DNA of 64,000 nucleotides from Saxidomus purpurata (lineage: Eukaryota; Mollusca; Bivalvia; Venerida; Veneridae): positions 48,771,706 through 48,835,705 of the forward strand of contig JAFMSR010000002.1 of the NCBI GenBank assembly GCA_022818135.1, read 5' to 3'. Each line of letters starts with the position of its first letter. Positions within the stretch are counted from its first letter, which is position 1. Under the pieces are notes generated by a model. It saw only the letters and a program-made list of their open reading frames with translations, ran no database searches and was not told the origin of the DNA. Shown here piece after piece: positions 1 to 11,829 of this stretch. The translations under genes and the position numbers were made by a program.

Positions 1-325
1 ATAACCCATACCCTTCTTTGGCAGGAGATAAAAATAGACTTTACTCACAATGCGCTGATTTTTAAAAGCAGTTTTGAAACTGATTTTCATGACTCAACTT
101 GGCATTAAGGCATTCTCAAGTTTACTATGTACAGTAGAAAGTAAAACATATATTTCTGTTCAAAAGTTTTATACCTAAAGTCTGGTTTCTGACCCAGTTT
201 CGAACGTGAACTAGAATTGTCAAGACAAACACTCTGACCAACATTTATGATCGCTGAGTAAACAAGTAAATTTAAGGAAACTTTATATCCCCTGTTGAAA
301 GGAGGACTGTTGTGAATTACTTCTT
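1..325. other. Sequence left of first gap, no gene seen
   Basis: AT-rich sequence with no convincing coding exon, tRNA or recognised repeat. The upstream exons of the DUF6589-like gene that follows could lie here or in the adjoining gap, but I see no splice-bounded coding segment. Confidence 0.4.
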
Positions 326-825
326 NNNNNNNNNNNNNNNNNNNNNNNNNNNNNNNNNNNNNNNNNNNNNNNNNNNNNNNNNNNNNNNNNNNNNNNNNNN
401 NNNNNNNNNNNNNNNNNNNNNNNNNNNNNNNNNNNNNNNNNNNNNNNNNNNNNNNNNNNNNNNNNNNNNNNNNNNNNNNNNNNNNNNNNNNNNNNNNNNN
501 NNNNNNNNNNNNNNNNNNNNNNNNNNNNNNNNNNNNNNNNNNNNNNNNNNNNNNNNNNNNNNNNNNNNNNNNNNNNNNNNNNNNNNNNNNNNNNNNNNNN
601 NNNNNNNNNNNNNNNNNNNNNNNNNNNNNNNNNNNNNNNNNNNNNNNNNNNNNNNNNNNNNNNNNNNNNNNNNNNNNNNNNNNNNNNNNNNNNNNNNNNN
701 NNNNNNNNNNNNNNNNNNNNNNNNNNNNNNNNNNNNNNNNNNNNNNNNNNNNNNNNNNNNNNNNNNNNNNNNNNNNNNNNNNNNNNNNNNNNNNNNNNNN
801 NNNNNNNNNNNNNNNNNNNNNNNNN
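326..825. other. Assembly gap (500 N)
   Basis: Exactly 500 N. The same length recurs at two other places in the window, so this is a standard scaffold-join placeholder and the true distance is unknown. Any reading frame across it is meaningless. Confidence 0.98.
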
Positions 826-1070
826 TATGAAAAAACATATGTTTTGATCATTACAAATACAATACATGAGATATGGCATATTTTAGGGTCCCTTTTCTGC
901 TGAAGGTAATGCTATCTGTCACAGTTCCAGCTAACGAGCAGGTGAAAGCCTCCATTATTCCAGTCCTTGCTTCAGCATACAGCATTCTTATGAAGCACAA
1001 GTATGACAACTTGTCTGCATATCATAGATTGACAAGTGTCATTGCTATTAGGGGTGGCTTAGATGAGAGA

Positions 1071-2163
1071 GTAAGTATAGGCAATGCATGATGCTTAGTT
1101 TGAATTCAACTGTTCAACTGTTCATGAATGTTATCAATCTGTTACAGTATGACAATAGCATTCTATATATCAATTCATTTTAATGAAACCTCCATTAAAT
1201 TTTATAGAATATGTTGTTTACTTGAAGGGTCTATATATCTCAAATTTGTGAATGTGATAGATATATACATGTAGATAGATGGTAAATACTCTATTAATAC
1301 AACAATGATTGGGAGAAATTATACTTTTTTGAATTGGTAATAAAGCCCATTACCATTACTAAATATTGATATTCTTATGAAATCACTTATGATAACAATA
1401 AGACAATACTATGTATGAATAATCATCAGATATCCATGTTTGATTGTCTGAGTTCAATGATATTATGAAGTTGTTGTCATACATTTACCAAATACAGAAT
1501 TCATGCAAAACATGCCAGGTCATAATACCATTATGTCAGAATAATTGACATGAATATAGAGCAGTTTGTTTCTTTTCTTTGTCAAAATAAAACTAAAGCA
1601 TGAAATGAAATATTATTTAGATGTAAAAATACAAATGCATGTACATTTAGTATTGAAACAAATATGCTAAACTTCTTCAATATACATAAATAAATTGGAA
1701 GGTAATCTGGCAAGTTTGTTACTGAACTTTTGTTTTTTTAGTTACAGTTTATATTTTAGATTGCTTCTGTTAAACACAATTTTGCTTAATGTTGTTCATT
1801 GTTTTGGTTTTCTACCAGTTTCAATATCAAAACCCTCCCATCCACCTGTTCTGGAGAGTCATGGTCATATCCATGCTGAGAAAACAAACATATAAGTAAG
1901 TTACATAGATTTACAATGAAAAGAACAGTTCATCAGGGTGGTATAACTTTTTACTGTCTTTTATAGCTTTGACTCTTTTAAAAAGTAATATTATATAAAT
2001 TATATACACAATTCATCCTGATTAACACACTTATTTTGTATTCATGTGTTTATCTAGGCAAACATGATACATATTTTTACTCAACATCAGTATGAACCTG
2101 TATTATGAGCATTTACAAATAATAATTTCCAATTAGCTTTATTTTGATTCTTGTAAATTTCAG
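1071..2163 (+). other. Intron 1 of the DUF6589-like gene
   Basis: Bounded by AGA|GTAAGT at the left and a TTTCAG acceptor at the right, phase 0 on both sides. AT-rich. An open stretch at 1695-1895 has no coding character and is not needed to join the flanking exons. Confidence 0.55.
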
Positions 2164-2714
2164 GCACAAACAAGGTTCAACCACCTTGGACTTATGCTAT
2201 CATGGACTGCTAGAGTGAACCTCCAGGACAGCATTCAGACAGTGTCTGAAAAACTCATTACTGACAAGTTGAAACAAAACCCACTGATTTCAATAACTGG
2301 TAAGACTTAATATATTCATAGTATGATTGAAAGACAAGAAAGTACTAAAATTATGTGCCAAGCAAATACTGCCCTTTTTAAAACCCATGGAAACATGAGA
2401 GACACACAGACAGGCATGTCTGACAGTCATTGAGTTTAAATTTGTGCACATAAAAATTAATTCAGTTCCTAAGTTGTGAAAGTGTATTTCATCTATCAAT
2501 TACACAATTTCATCCATATCATAAGTTTAAGGCTTTCAAAACACAGAAATAATTTGAAAGTCTTGGATTTTGCATAAAGATTGTAGTTCATAGTAATGAC
2601 TCTTAAATTTTTACCATAACTGGCAAACATGCTACAAACAAACAAGGAGGTTTCTCTTTAGAAATAAAAGTTTGTATGTTTTTCCTAAATGTGGTGTGCT
2701 CTTTAGTTAATACT

Positions 2715-2900
2715 AATTTATTTTAGCTCGATTGTGAAGAAAGCTTGTAGCTTATCGAGTCACTCGAGTCTACTTCCTGGAAAAACCAGTACTGGTGTAT
2801 TATGAGGAAGTACAGTCGTGACCCCAGTTGGGCTCGAACTCGCAACCTCCGGGATGAGCGGCCGACACCTTAACCTCTACACCACCGCTCACTGCTGTGC
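2715..2900 (-). repeat. tRNA-derived SINE in intron
   Basis: Read on the minus strand it starts with a tRNA-like head (A box TGGTGTAGAGG, B box AGTTCGAGCCC) and ends in an AT-rich tail containing aataaattagt. The tail resembles that of the SINE at 8060-8340. It lies in the intron between the second and third visible exons of the DUF6589-like pseudogene. Confidence 0.7.
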
Positions 2901-3635
2901 TCTTTGAATTTAATGTAACCTCTCACAATAATGTCCATTGTATTTTATTTTGGTTTGCAAGTTCAACACATGAATTTCATTATCATAAAGTTGTAAGTAC
3001 ATGTAACTTGGATATATATGTCAAGACGTCTCACCTAAGTAAAGAGAGAAGAAACAGAGACCTGCACATGTTCACCAGTAACATCATATTAGCAGAGTTG
3101 CTACTATTGATATGGGTACTTCTGTCCCAAATATTGACCTCACAAAATTGACATGTGAAAGTTTCATCATGACTGAAATTGAAAAGGCAAAGTTCTTAGA
3201 AGCGTACAGTGTGCTACTGGCTAGAATCCTTTGTAAAGTCCCTGCTTTTGAGCAGTTCAGAAAGCTGGTACCTGATCATTTGCCACATGAATTCAGCCAG
3301 AAAATGTCCAGCAAGTCTGTTGTATATCCACTACAGATCATGATTAAGAATGAGTCCAAGCATGAAGACTGTTTGGCTATCATGGACAGCTATGAAGAGG
3401 AGCTGATTAGCCTTTATACTCGAGTATTTGGTAAATTATGTTAATCTCTCCAACACAGATGTGCACACACACCAATGTATACATGAACACACACATGTAC
3501 CAACTCACAAGTTTTTCCGACACAAGAGAGGCAATGTGGAATAATTTGTGTCTTGCCTAAGGATACTACCATCATGTTTACAGCATTCTGTAGCAGATAT
3601 CTCTTATTTATGTCGTTTTTATCTTTTTTGCCCAT

Positions 3636-3770
3636 GTAGTTCAGAAGTAGAATACTTCCTGTTCATACTGGAAGATACCTGGGTTCAAGTCCCAGTTGGG
3701 GCTTTATTTTGAGATTGACACCTTTCGAGACCAGACTGAAATTCTGTGTCTTCATTTCTGCGTTGCTTAT
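3636..3770 (+). repeat. tRNA-derived SINE
   Basis: The tRNA-like head has A box tagttcagaagtag and B box GGGTTCAAGTCCC, followed by a short tail with ttcgagaccagactgaaatt. A diverged copy lies in the opposite orientation at 7845-8010, which shows it is a dispersed family. It sits in an intron of the DUF6589-like pseudogene. Confidence 0.7.
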
Positions 3771-5684
3771 GGTTTGATATTACATTATTTTCCTACTCTT
3801 TGTGTATAGAGACAAAATCGTGAGTCATGTTAGAATCCATGTTAACAAACTCTACTGAACTTATTTTAGGTAATACTGACTTGCTTAGAAAGTATGGTGT
3901 GCCTGTTGGTTGGGACCAGTTGACAAGGGTGCATCTTCAAGAAGCTAAACATTTGAGAACTTTATCTGTGACACCAGAAAAACGATTTGATGACTTACAT
4001 CCTATTGTATGTGAGATGTGGCATTCTAAGCAAGACTTCCTTGAGGTTGGTTTTACTTATATTCAGTATTTGCTGCAATGTTTAAGACATTCTTATGGGA
4101 ATATATTACAAAAATAGGTCTGTTATATGACTTGTAATGACACAGAATATGAATTTAAGAAATATTTTACTTACGTGCATGTTTATCTGCTGTTTAGTTG
4201 AAAAATTATTGTCCTGTTTCAGCAGGCTTAATTCAGACAACATTTTAGAGTTAATTAGATTGTTTTCTACTTAAAGTTTCTCAAATCATTTTTCACAAGA
4301 ATGTAATCGGACCTACTATCAAAGTGTTGTAGCAAAATCTCAGAACAGACAATTGGAAGGCTTGAGATATGTGTATAATGAGATTGTTTTTCTGTTCTCT
4401 AGTCTCTACTAGTTTCTGGTCTAGAAATGCTACTACTCATCTACTGTTAAGTGACACATTAATTGTAAGATTGGTTTATTTTTTGTTTCTCAAGCTCAGT
4501 TTGTAATTGCCTGCCACAAATTTATATGTGCAAATTATGTCACTGTGTTATGATAACAGGATAGACTATTTCTCTTTATTTACAGAAATGCTACAATAAA
4601 TTGTTTAAAGCAGAGCTTAGCCCTGGCACCCTAAATCACTTCAAAACCATTCTTCATCGGACTGATGTCAATGGAAAAGTTAAAGGTCGTTTTCAACCAC
4701 ATTTTGAATTGCTTATGTTGGTTGGTGAATGTATGCTGGTTGAACAGTTTATAGAATTTCTACAGATGGATTCCTTAGATAGTCAACCCCATCACAACTT
4801 GGTGAACGATCTATCACAAAAGTCTGAGGAAGATCAAAAGGTTCAATTAATGAAACTTGTTAGGGAATTTATGTTTCATTACCGATATGGAATGGTGGAC
4901 AACCCAGCAACAATCAAGATGCCAAACAACACAGGAACAGCCAAAACCATGTATGTGGTGAAGTCTGAACCCGATGAGTTATACAACTACTCTGTACAAT
5001 TGTGCCATTGGTATCTACATATCAGTGAACTGCATGACACAGCAAAAGAATGTGACTAAAACAGGACAATTCTTAATTGCCAGTACTCATTGCTTTTTTT
5101 CTATTCACATTCAAAACTAAGTAAATATTTAGTTGAAAATGTAGACTATTTGCTCAAATGTAAGTTCCTATTATCTCCTTTAGATAAGATTCGTGTTCTT
5201 GAAGGGTCTTATGTCAATGTCAAAGGAGGAAGAGGTCAGAATGTTGAAAGTGATCTGACACAAGAACACTCTGTTTGTAACCAAAAAGCTTTGATTAAAT
5301 CTCCAGGTGCTAATAAAAGTGAAAAAGCTATCGGAAGGGTCACAGGTGCAGCAGACACAATATCAGATATTTGCTCAAAATTAAACGAAAGCTTTCACAT
5401 TAAACCAAAAAGTGGACACCATAGCAAACCCTTGAATGAATCAGATCAGAAATTAGTTTCAAAAACATTAAGAAAAATAAGACCTTTCCACCACACACCA
5501 GGCAGAAAGTGTCCAGGTTTCACAAACATTAACTCTGTTTCAGTCAGTGTAGACCAAGCTCAATTTATGAAGGAAAGACTGAACCAGATTATTACGAGAC
5601 TCACTAGAGGGCTGAATGTAGTTGTTGAGGAAGATGCAAATGATGATGATATGATATAAGTAATTCTAGGAATTGTTTAAGAGT

Positions 5685-6695
5685 AATGTTGTACATTTTC
5701 GACCTCCATCTGTTGCTCAAACTACACATGCTAAGTCTGTTTCACTGAGTGCTGGTAGAGCACTGGGCATTTTAATTTTATAAGTCAAAGAGTATTGTTG
5801 GAATGTCACATAATGTTTTTAGTAAATTGTATGAAACCACTGTTTGGTCAGTAATTTCTTATGGTGCTTCAGTATGGGGTTATAAGTCCTATTCTTGTAT
5901 AAATGCTGTCCAGAGTAGAGCAATGAGATTTTTTCTAGGTTTAGGTAAATATACACCTAATGCTGCCCTGTATGGTGAACTAGGTAGGAGACCACCGGCT
6001 GTGAAACAATGGAAGTCAGTATCTAGACAATGGGATAGATTAAGTGGTATGAATGACAACAGAATTAATTATAACGTCTTTAGTTTTTGTGATAGAAAAT
6101 CTAGTAATAAATGGCAATATCATTTTAAACAACACTTAGATAAAATTGATTTGTTAGACATTGCTCAAAATGGTTTATTGTTGACATCCAAATGATTCTG
6201 TAATACAATAGAAGATGTGTTCATGGATAGTTATGTTAAGGAATGGGAAAATTATATACAAAAAGAAAGAGGTCTCAATGGTAATGGTAGAAATAAACTC
6301 AGGACATACAGGTTATTTAAATATGATTTTGACACTGAATTTTATGTATCACAGTTGATGCGAGTTAAACATTGTTCAGTTAAAATAGCTAAGTTTAGAT
6401 GTTGGGTTGCCCCCATATGCCTTGAAACAGGAAGATATGAACAATTGCCTGTTGTCCAATCTGTAAATCTAATGTAGAAACTGAAAAACATGTGTTATTT
6501 CACTGTCCTGCATATCAGACTCATAGACATTTATTGTTTGAAATAGCTGTTGAAAAAAACAAAGACTTTAATGATATGAATGATGATGCAAAATTGGTAT
6601 TTGTACTCTCAAATGATCATCTGGTAAAATTTACAGCCAAAACCTCTTACGCAATTTTACATGAAAGGTCCAATATACATGTATTGTATAAATAG
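5685..6695 (+). pseudogene. LINE 3' fragment (RT thumb and C terminus)
   Basis: Remnant of a non-LTR retrotransposon ORF2. It opens with NVVHFRPPSV, the end of the RT palm/thumb region in such elements, then an internal deletion, then HAKSVSLSAGRALG and YETTVWSVISYGASVWGYK (about 5829-5887), typical of the segment after the RT catalytic core. Near the end a zinc-knuckle-like CPIC...VETEKHVLFHCPAY is read at about 6453-6512. A TGA at 6193-6195 and a frameshift near 6440 show it is dead. It begins only 26 bases after the DUF6589-like stop. Orientation is the same, but there is no reason to link the two. The catalytic YADD region is absent. Confidence 0.85.
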
Positions 6696-6699
6696 ACAT

Positions 6700-7040
6700 G
6701 TTTTGTGTTAATATATATTGAACACTTGTAGATTCATAATACATGTTCTAGTTAAAGTCAAATTAAGTTACAGTGCTGTTCTTTGGACAGCTTACGTTAT
6801 TGTAGTATTACTGTTTTAAGAGACTTTTAGAAAACTATGAAAGTAATGTACTAATATTGTTTAAGTATCAAATTTATTTTAAAATCATCTAAAACCATTT
6901 TGCTAATCAAACTACATTTGATCTAATCAAGTGTAGTCCCATTATTTTACACCCATTTTTGAATAATGCATTTGCACAGTATTCCTTTTTAGTGTCCTAA
7001 GTTTTTCTAGATTTTACGATAAAGATTAGCAAGGGAGTTT
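6700..7040. other. No feature seen
   Basis: AT-rich spacer after the LINE remnant. It may include the LINE 3' UTR, but no poly(A) tail or target-site duplication is clear. Confidence 0.4.
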
Positions 7041-7053
7041 TAGGTTTTTTATC

Positions 7054-7330
7054 CAGGGCCGTAGCCAGAGGTTAAAAAGTAGGGAGGCACTTGCTAGGGG
7101 GGTCTGGGGGTATGCCCCCGCCCCCCTCCACAGAAATTTTTGTTTTCGAGAGTGCCATTTCGTGCATTTTCCTGCATTTCAAACATATTTTTGATACTTT
7201 TAAGATACCGATTTCGGAAACAATAAATTACATTAAAAAGATTCGTGTACATTTTAGTTACATAATTAAATTATAGATCTGCAGAAATATAAGAATCTCG
7301 AAATAGCCAACGAAGAAGATAGTTTAAATA
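7054..7330. repeat. Interspersed repeat with GGCCGTAGCCAG start
   Basis: Begins with agggccgtagccagaggtt, followed by a G-rich tract and a palindromic gggggtatgccccc, then an AT-rich body. This layout recurs in marine invertebrate genomes as an interspersed element. No second copy is in this window, so the call rests on recognition only and the right border is approximate. Confidence 0.35.
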
Positions 7331-7334
7331 AATT

Positions 7335-7840
7335 TAATTAAATAATAGTTCCTCAGCTTGGCTATGCTGAAAAGATGGTGCCTCAAAATATATCCTTTTT
7401 TCATAATCTTGACGAAAAACAGGGACCCCAACACCCACACAACAAAGTTGGATAGGGTATACATGTACAGGAGTGATAAGAATCAGCTTGCATTGGAAGA
7501 TTTTTAAAATAACTGCACAAATGTTCACAACATTTACAGTCTGTAGGCATTGTTCCTTTCCAGGCTTTAACTCTAGTATTCATCGAAGAATGTTAAAGTT
7601 CATTGTAACTTGGCACCATGATCATTTCATAACATAAATACACTTTTGAGACTTGCTCAGAACTGAGACTGATTCTCTTTGGTCTGTATGCCAACCTGTT
7701 CTAGGAGTATTTAGTATATACATTGGGGATACATAATAATATTATAAAATTGTCTATTACATGTTTTTGATGTCATTTTAATTTTCATGAGTTTTAGGGA
7801 GTGCCTCTTAAAGTATATACATGTGTATGCAATTCTTGGA
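7335..7840. other. No feature seen
   Basis: AT-rich DNA with no coding exon. Short open frames here lack conserved motifs and splice context. Confidence 0.35.
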
Positions 7841-7844
7841 TTGA

Positions 7845-8010
7845 CTACATACAAGCTATAAACTCTCTCAAATGAAGACACAGAATTTCAGTTTGGTCTC
7901 ATAAGACATTTGTCTCCAAATAAAGCCCCTGCTGGGATTTGAACCCAGGTCTCTTCCAGTATGAACAGGAAGTATTCTACTTCTGAACTACAAGGGCGAA
8001 AAAAGAGACA
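7845..8010 (-). repeat. tRNA-derived SINE, second copy
   Basis: Reverse-strand relative of the SINE at 3636-3770. On the minus strand it has the A box tagttcagaagtag, the B box GGGTTCAAATCCC and the same tail ending near ttctgtgtcttcatttg. Confidence 0.7.
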
Positions 8011-8059
8011 TCAGCTACAGAAATAAACTGAAATTCATAAATAAACTCAGGTGCACAAC

Positions 8060-8340
8060 TGCCATGGCCAAGTGGTTAGAGCCACTGACTTGAAATCACT
8101 GTAACCTCTCAAAGATTGAGCCGCCGTGGCGCAGTGGTAGCGCATTCGCTTCAGGATCGAAGGGTCCCGGGTTTGATCCCTACCATAGTCATGTTGGTAG
8201 TGTCCTTAGGCAAGACACAAATAATTCCTCATTGCCTTTCTCTCTTCGCGGTTGATTCATTCTGGAATGAGTCTCGAGAGCAATTAATCTAAGTTGTAAG
8301 AATTTGTTTCGCAATCGAGAAAAAAATAAATTAGTAAAAT
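8060..8340 (+). repeat. SINE with tRNA head and V/RUDI-like body
   Basis: A partial tRNA-Ser-like stretch (tggccaagtggttagagcc) precedes a clear tRNA-like head at 8121-8190 (A box TGGCGCAGTGG, B box GGGTTTGATCCC). The body carries gtgtccttaggcaagacac and a tail with gagtctcgagagcaatta and gaaaaaaataaattagta. This architecture matches molluscan V-superfamily SINEs such as RUDI (established knowledge; subfamily not tested). Related tails occur at 30296-30512, 40796-40945 and 43170-43315. Confidence 0.75.
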
Positions 8341-8671
8341 TGAAAAAAAGATTAATGGTGATGGGTTTGAGCCTCGTTAACAAGCATATATCTTTATGTG
8401 AGAAAGTTGTTCTTGCAGAGGAAAGGTGTACAGTACTGGTTCTAAACACAGGAACAATCGTTTTAAAAGTCATGAACCTGTCTGTTAAAATGACAAAAAC
8501 ATGTTCAACTCCTACGATAACCAACATGTGCACATTTAATTTACATGCTCATCCATACTTCTATCATGACTTTATTTCAAATTCTAATATGGACATTATG
8601 CACCATTTAGTAAAGAAATAAATAATGAAAAACTAAAATTATTTTGTTGTGATGAATTACCATTTTTCAAT

Positions 8672-9744
8672 AAGGCCAGTGTTTTTTGATTTGTCGTTAC
8701 TCGAACCCGCCGCCCCTATTTTTTCGTATTTTCAAAAAAAAAAAAAATCAAAAATTTTTTTTTTTTTTTTTTTTTTCAAAATTTTAAAATCGTGAAATTA
8801 GAGGTCCGTTTATACAATTGATAACGTCAAGAAGCTGCATTCGTCTAGTGAATTTTTTCAGACCGATTTGGGACCGAAATTCAGCCCCATTCCCTTCCTA
8901 GCATGATGTATATTTCCCCCATTTTTGACAAAAAATCCCCCAAAATGAATGCTGACAAAAGTTTCTGATTAAATTAATCAAATGCTTGCCAAAATTGTTA
9001 TAAAATGTAAGTTTCCATCAATAAAAACGTTTCATAATCACTTCTTGCAATTATTTGATACCTTACAATTGAAATAGTCAGCCGAAAATCGCAGATTTTT
9101 CGTTTGTCATCTATTTTCGCGACCCCGTTTTTTTTTTTAATTTTACCAAAGAAAACAGTGTTCAGAAGACTCAAAAAAAAGATAAAAATAGATTTGTTTC
9201 ATTTGTTTCAACAATAATGCCTGTTGTTAATAGTTTTGTTACAGACACCAATATTTTTATCTGAAAATTTAGTTATTTTTGAGTGCAATTTTGGGCCAAA
9301 ATTCAGCCCCATTCCCCCCCTAAAATAATATATTTTATCCCCAAATGTTTTACAAAATATTACCCTCAGAATAGTGACAAAATGTTTTGACTTACCTAAA
9401 ATGCTGATAAATGTTTTTGATTAATTTAATCAAATGTTGGCCAAATGTTTTATAAAAATGAAGCTTCCCATCAATCAAAGTTTCAGAATCATTTATTGCA
9501 ATCACTTGATACCTTCTCTATATAATTGGAAAGAGAATAATGTAATAAAAGTCAACAAATTTTCAAGGGTATTTTGCTCGGGGAGGGGGGTGTTCTTATG
9601 TCGGATTTTAGAAGAGAAAGCAGGTCCACGATGAAACAAAGTTTGTCATGTATAAAAAAAGTCTTTTTTTTTTTTTTTTCCTCCTCCGTACGGAGCTTTT
9701 TAATTTCAAACTTCGAGTAACAAGTAATAAAAAAATAATGGCCT
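8672..9744. mobile_element. Non-autonomous TIR DNA transposon in helicase remnant
   Basis: The ends are inverted copies: aggccagtgttttttgattt at the left and the complement of aataatggcct at the right, both reaching GTTACTCGAA about 25 bases in. It is flanked by AAT on both sides (8669-8671 and 9745-9747), a 3-bp target-site duplication. The interior has no transposase frame. It holds a roughly 410-bp direct repeat (8870-9080 and 9280-9530, both with attcagccccattcc) and long A/T runs. It interrupts the helicase fragment exactly after the IDEC box. Superfamily is not determined; a 3-bp duplication would fit PIF/Harbinger-like elements. Confidence 0.65.
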
Positions 9745-10193
9745 AATGTTGCACTCATCAATCACAACAGCAACGATGTGTTGTTGTAATTCACTCTGAA
9801 GAAGCTGTCTTCCTTTCTTGATGTTTAACAGTGCCTCCGGATGGCACAGAACAATTTCAAATTTGCCTTGTTTAACCTGTTCCAAGCTAACATCTGACTG
9901 ACAGGTGTACGAGTCCGCAGTGTCGCTATACTCATCATAATCATCATTAAATGTCCCTGTTTCTACATTAGCCTGAATATCTAAACGGCAACATGAAATG
10001 TTGTGTTGTTTGAGGATTTTGCACTGATCCTTCTGTGAAATATAACACTTTTACCATAACCTACAGGCAAATTTACAATCAAATCACCCTTTCTATTACC
10101 AAAATGTAATAAAGCTTCTCTCTGCTTATCTCGTAGGATAAGATTTTTATCATAAGCACTGACTATATCGACTATGTTGTCTTCTATATTTGT
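9743..10193 (-). pseudogene. RecQ-like helicase fragment, interrupted
   Basis: On the minus strand the frame reads DKQREALLHF, then VNLPVGYGKSVIF (Walker A, motif I), then in another frame KDQCKILKQHNISCC (motif Ia region), FEIVLCHPEALL and VAVVIDEC (Walker B, motif II). This order is that of superfamily 2 RecQ-type DNA helicases, ATP-driven 3'-5' unwinding enzymes. About 15-20 residues expected between motif I and KDQ are missing and the frame changes there. The coding sequence stops at the transposon at 8672-9744. Beyond it, after one copy of the AAT duplication, only EKW can be read before a stop codon. Helicase motifs III-VI are absent, so this is a fragment. It may have been carried by a mobile element, since such RecQ-like genes are multicopy in bivalves. 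Confidence 0.75.
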
Positions 10194-10554
10194 TTACATG
10201 GATACCAGATGTATTAATCTAAATGTGTAAAACTACCGAAAAGTAGTCCATAGCTTTTTTGGTAAATAAATACCTTGTTTTTTGTAAGCTAAGTTAGATT
10301 GAGACCCCGTTACAAGTGTAAAAGATGTATGCTTAAACGAGTGACCACCAAGTCATTAAAAGTACAGGTATCATGTTTCGTCAAAAATCTTGACATTTGA
10401 GTCTGTCGCAGAGATGATATGAGTGTACTATATTGCTGTGACTACAAAAGTTCACCTACGATATTTTAGTCGATACAAATTAAACATGTAAATAGAACGT
10501 AAGTGCAGGAGTATGTAGTAGATTTAGGAGTGAAATGTCTGTCAAGTTTTATCT

Positions 10555-11025
10555 TGTAACGAGCCGAGGGCCTAAGACGCAGCAGATCCATTCAGTGAAA
10601 AGTATACTCAACCCTGAATGGGTCTCTGTGCCTTATATATACTACCCTAATCCCCATCACATGTACCTGGGTTTTAAATTTGCATATTATCATCATATGC
10701 GACCGAACGTTTTCACTACGTTCACCGATCGTTATACTACTTCCCCCTCCGAGAAGACTCGTCCCGAGTCTTGGCCTGGAAATTTCGTGGGTAAGGCAAC
10801 TCCTGTCTGGCAGTTGTCTTCATCCCACCGCTGCCACCATTTGTAACGAGCCGAGGGCCTAAGATGCAGCAGATCCATTCAGTGAAAAGTATACTCAACC
10901 CTGAATGGGTCTCTGTGCCTTATATATACTACCCTAATCCCCATCACATGTACATGGGTTTTAAATTTGCATATTATCATCATATGCGACCGAACGTTTT
11001 CACTACGTTCACCGATCGTTATACT
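10555..11025. repeat. Direct tandem duplication of about 180 bp, 290 bp apart
   Basis: A segment starting gtaacgagccgagggcctaa and ending cgttcaccgatcgttatact occurs at about 10556-10736 and again at about 10844-11025, nearly identical. Both copies are open in one frame and give the same peptide (SILNPEWVSVPYIYYPNPHH), which follows from copying and is not by itself evidence of a gene. The intervening 110 bp is unique. It may be part of an unidentified mobile element. Confidence 0.6.
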
Positions 11026-11239
11026 CTTAATGCAGTGAGGACGCCAAATGTCACACGGTGAGCAAAATGTGCTCGAGTTTGATGGGCCGATGCTCTCCAG
11101 ACTGAGCTATCCAATCGCTTACACGTTTGTCCGTGACATGTGCATCAGAAAAATAAACTCCATCCTTGTTTTTCTTATCAAATATTGGCCGTTATTCACT
11201 TGCCGAGAAAGTATAATTACTTTTCATTCATAGTTAACA

Positions 11240-11825
11240 TTAGTTTGGAAATAACAACATAATTATTATGTTGATAGATATTAACTGTATACTAACTACA
11301 ATAATAAAACCATTTTTGAAAGACTAAAAACACTGGATTTCTGTTGACCAATATCATGCAGTATTATCCAATTAAAAGGTTCCTTATATAGTAAATTTTG
11401 CAACCGAAAAATTGCTACACAATTTATGTTTCATTTCATGAGGTTTAAAATTTACCAGCGGGCTTAATACGGCTGTTTCGGAAAAATGAATGGAAAATCC
11501 GTTACGTTTATGTGCGTTTTAAACCAAAGGGGGCTGATACATGGCAACAACAAGTCACACTTTTTCTATCATAAAATAAAAAATCCCTGCTCGATTTTAG
11601 TATAAACAACCACGCTACTTGGAGCTAAATGAATACTCTACAGCAACATATACTGTAGTTCGATTATAAATATTTTGAAACGATTTTCCGCAATCGAACT
11701 GCAAACGGGACGAATTATGTAGGATATCTTCCGGTAACACGCCTATCCACGAGTGAAAAAACCAATTTTCAAAAGATTTACTTTTTTGGAAAGTGCAAAA
11801 CATAAACTTAAAAATGATAACAAAA
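11240..11825. other. No feature seen
   Basis: AT-rich DNA without coding character or recognised repeats. Confidence 0.35.
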
Positions 11826-11829
11826 TTAT

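Larger units (their letters stand above)
887..5659 (+). pseudogene. DUF6589-like multi-exon gene, disabled
   Basis: Function unknown. Exons joined by GT/AG sites in matching phase are 887-1070, 2164-2299, about 2991-3430, 3870-4045 and 4586-5659. The product has the layout I know from DUF6589 proteins of molluscs and cnidarians: an N-terminal helical part, a segment around NLDIYVKTSHLS, then WDQLTRVHLQEAKHLR and HPIVCEMWHSKQDFLE (about 3920-4045), a cysteine-rich helical region from KCYNKLFKAELSPGTL, and a C-terminal NVESDLTQEHSVCNQK region (about 5245-5290) followed by a Ser/Lys-rich acidic tail. Two lesions are visible. A base is missing at about 3092-3093, where the frame moves between SNII and RVATIDMG. 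An in-frame TAA lies at 5057-5059, and the same frame then continues for 200 codons. No start codon is placed; the N terminus may be in the gap. The family assignment is from memory of its conserved segments, not from a search. An assembly error could explain either lesion, but both together favour a pseudogene. Confidence 0.7.

Noticed and set aside
105..879. Reading frames spanning the first run of N, and similar ones at 32952-33539 and 57079-57613
   Set aside because: They are open only because N translates as unknown residues.
1695..1895. Extra exon of the DUF6589-like gene
   Set aside because: Flanking exons 887-1070 and 2164-2299 already join in phase 0. This stretch is AT-rich with a stop at its donor side and no family similarity.
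8062..8112. tRNA-Ser gene
   Set aside because: Only the D and anticodon arm part is present, and it runs directly into a second tRNA-like SINE head.
11065..11130. tRNA gene on the minus strand (A-box-like gatagctcagtctggagagc)
   Set aside because: No T arm or acceptor pairing could be completed; treated as a tRNA-derived remnant.
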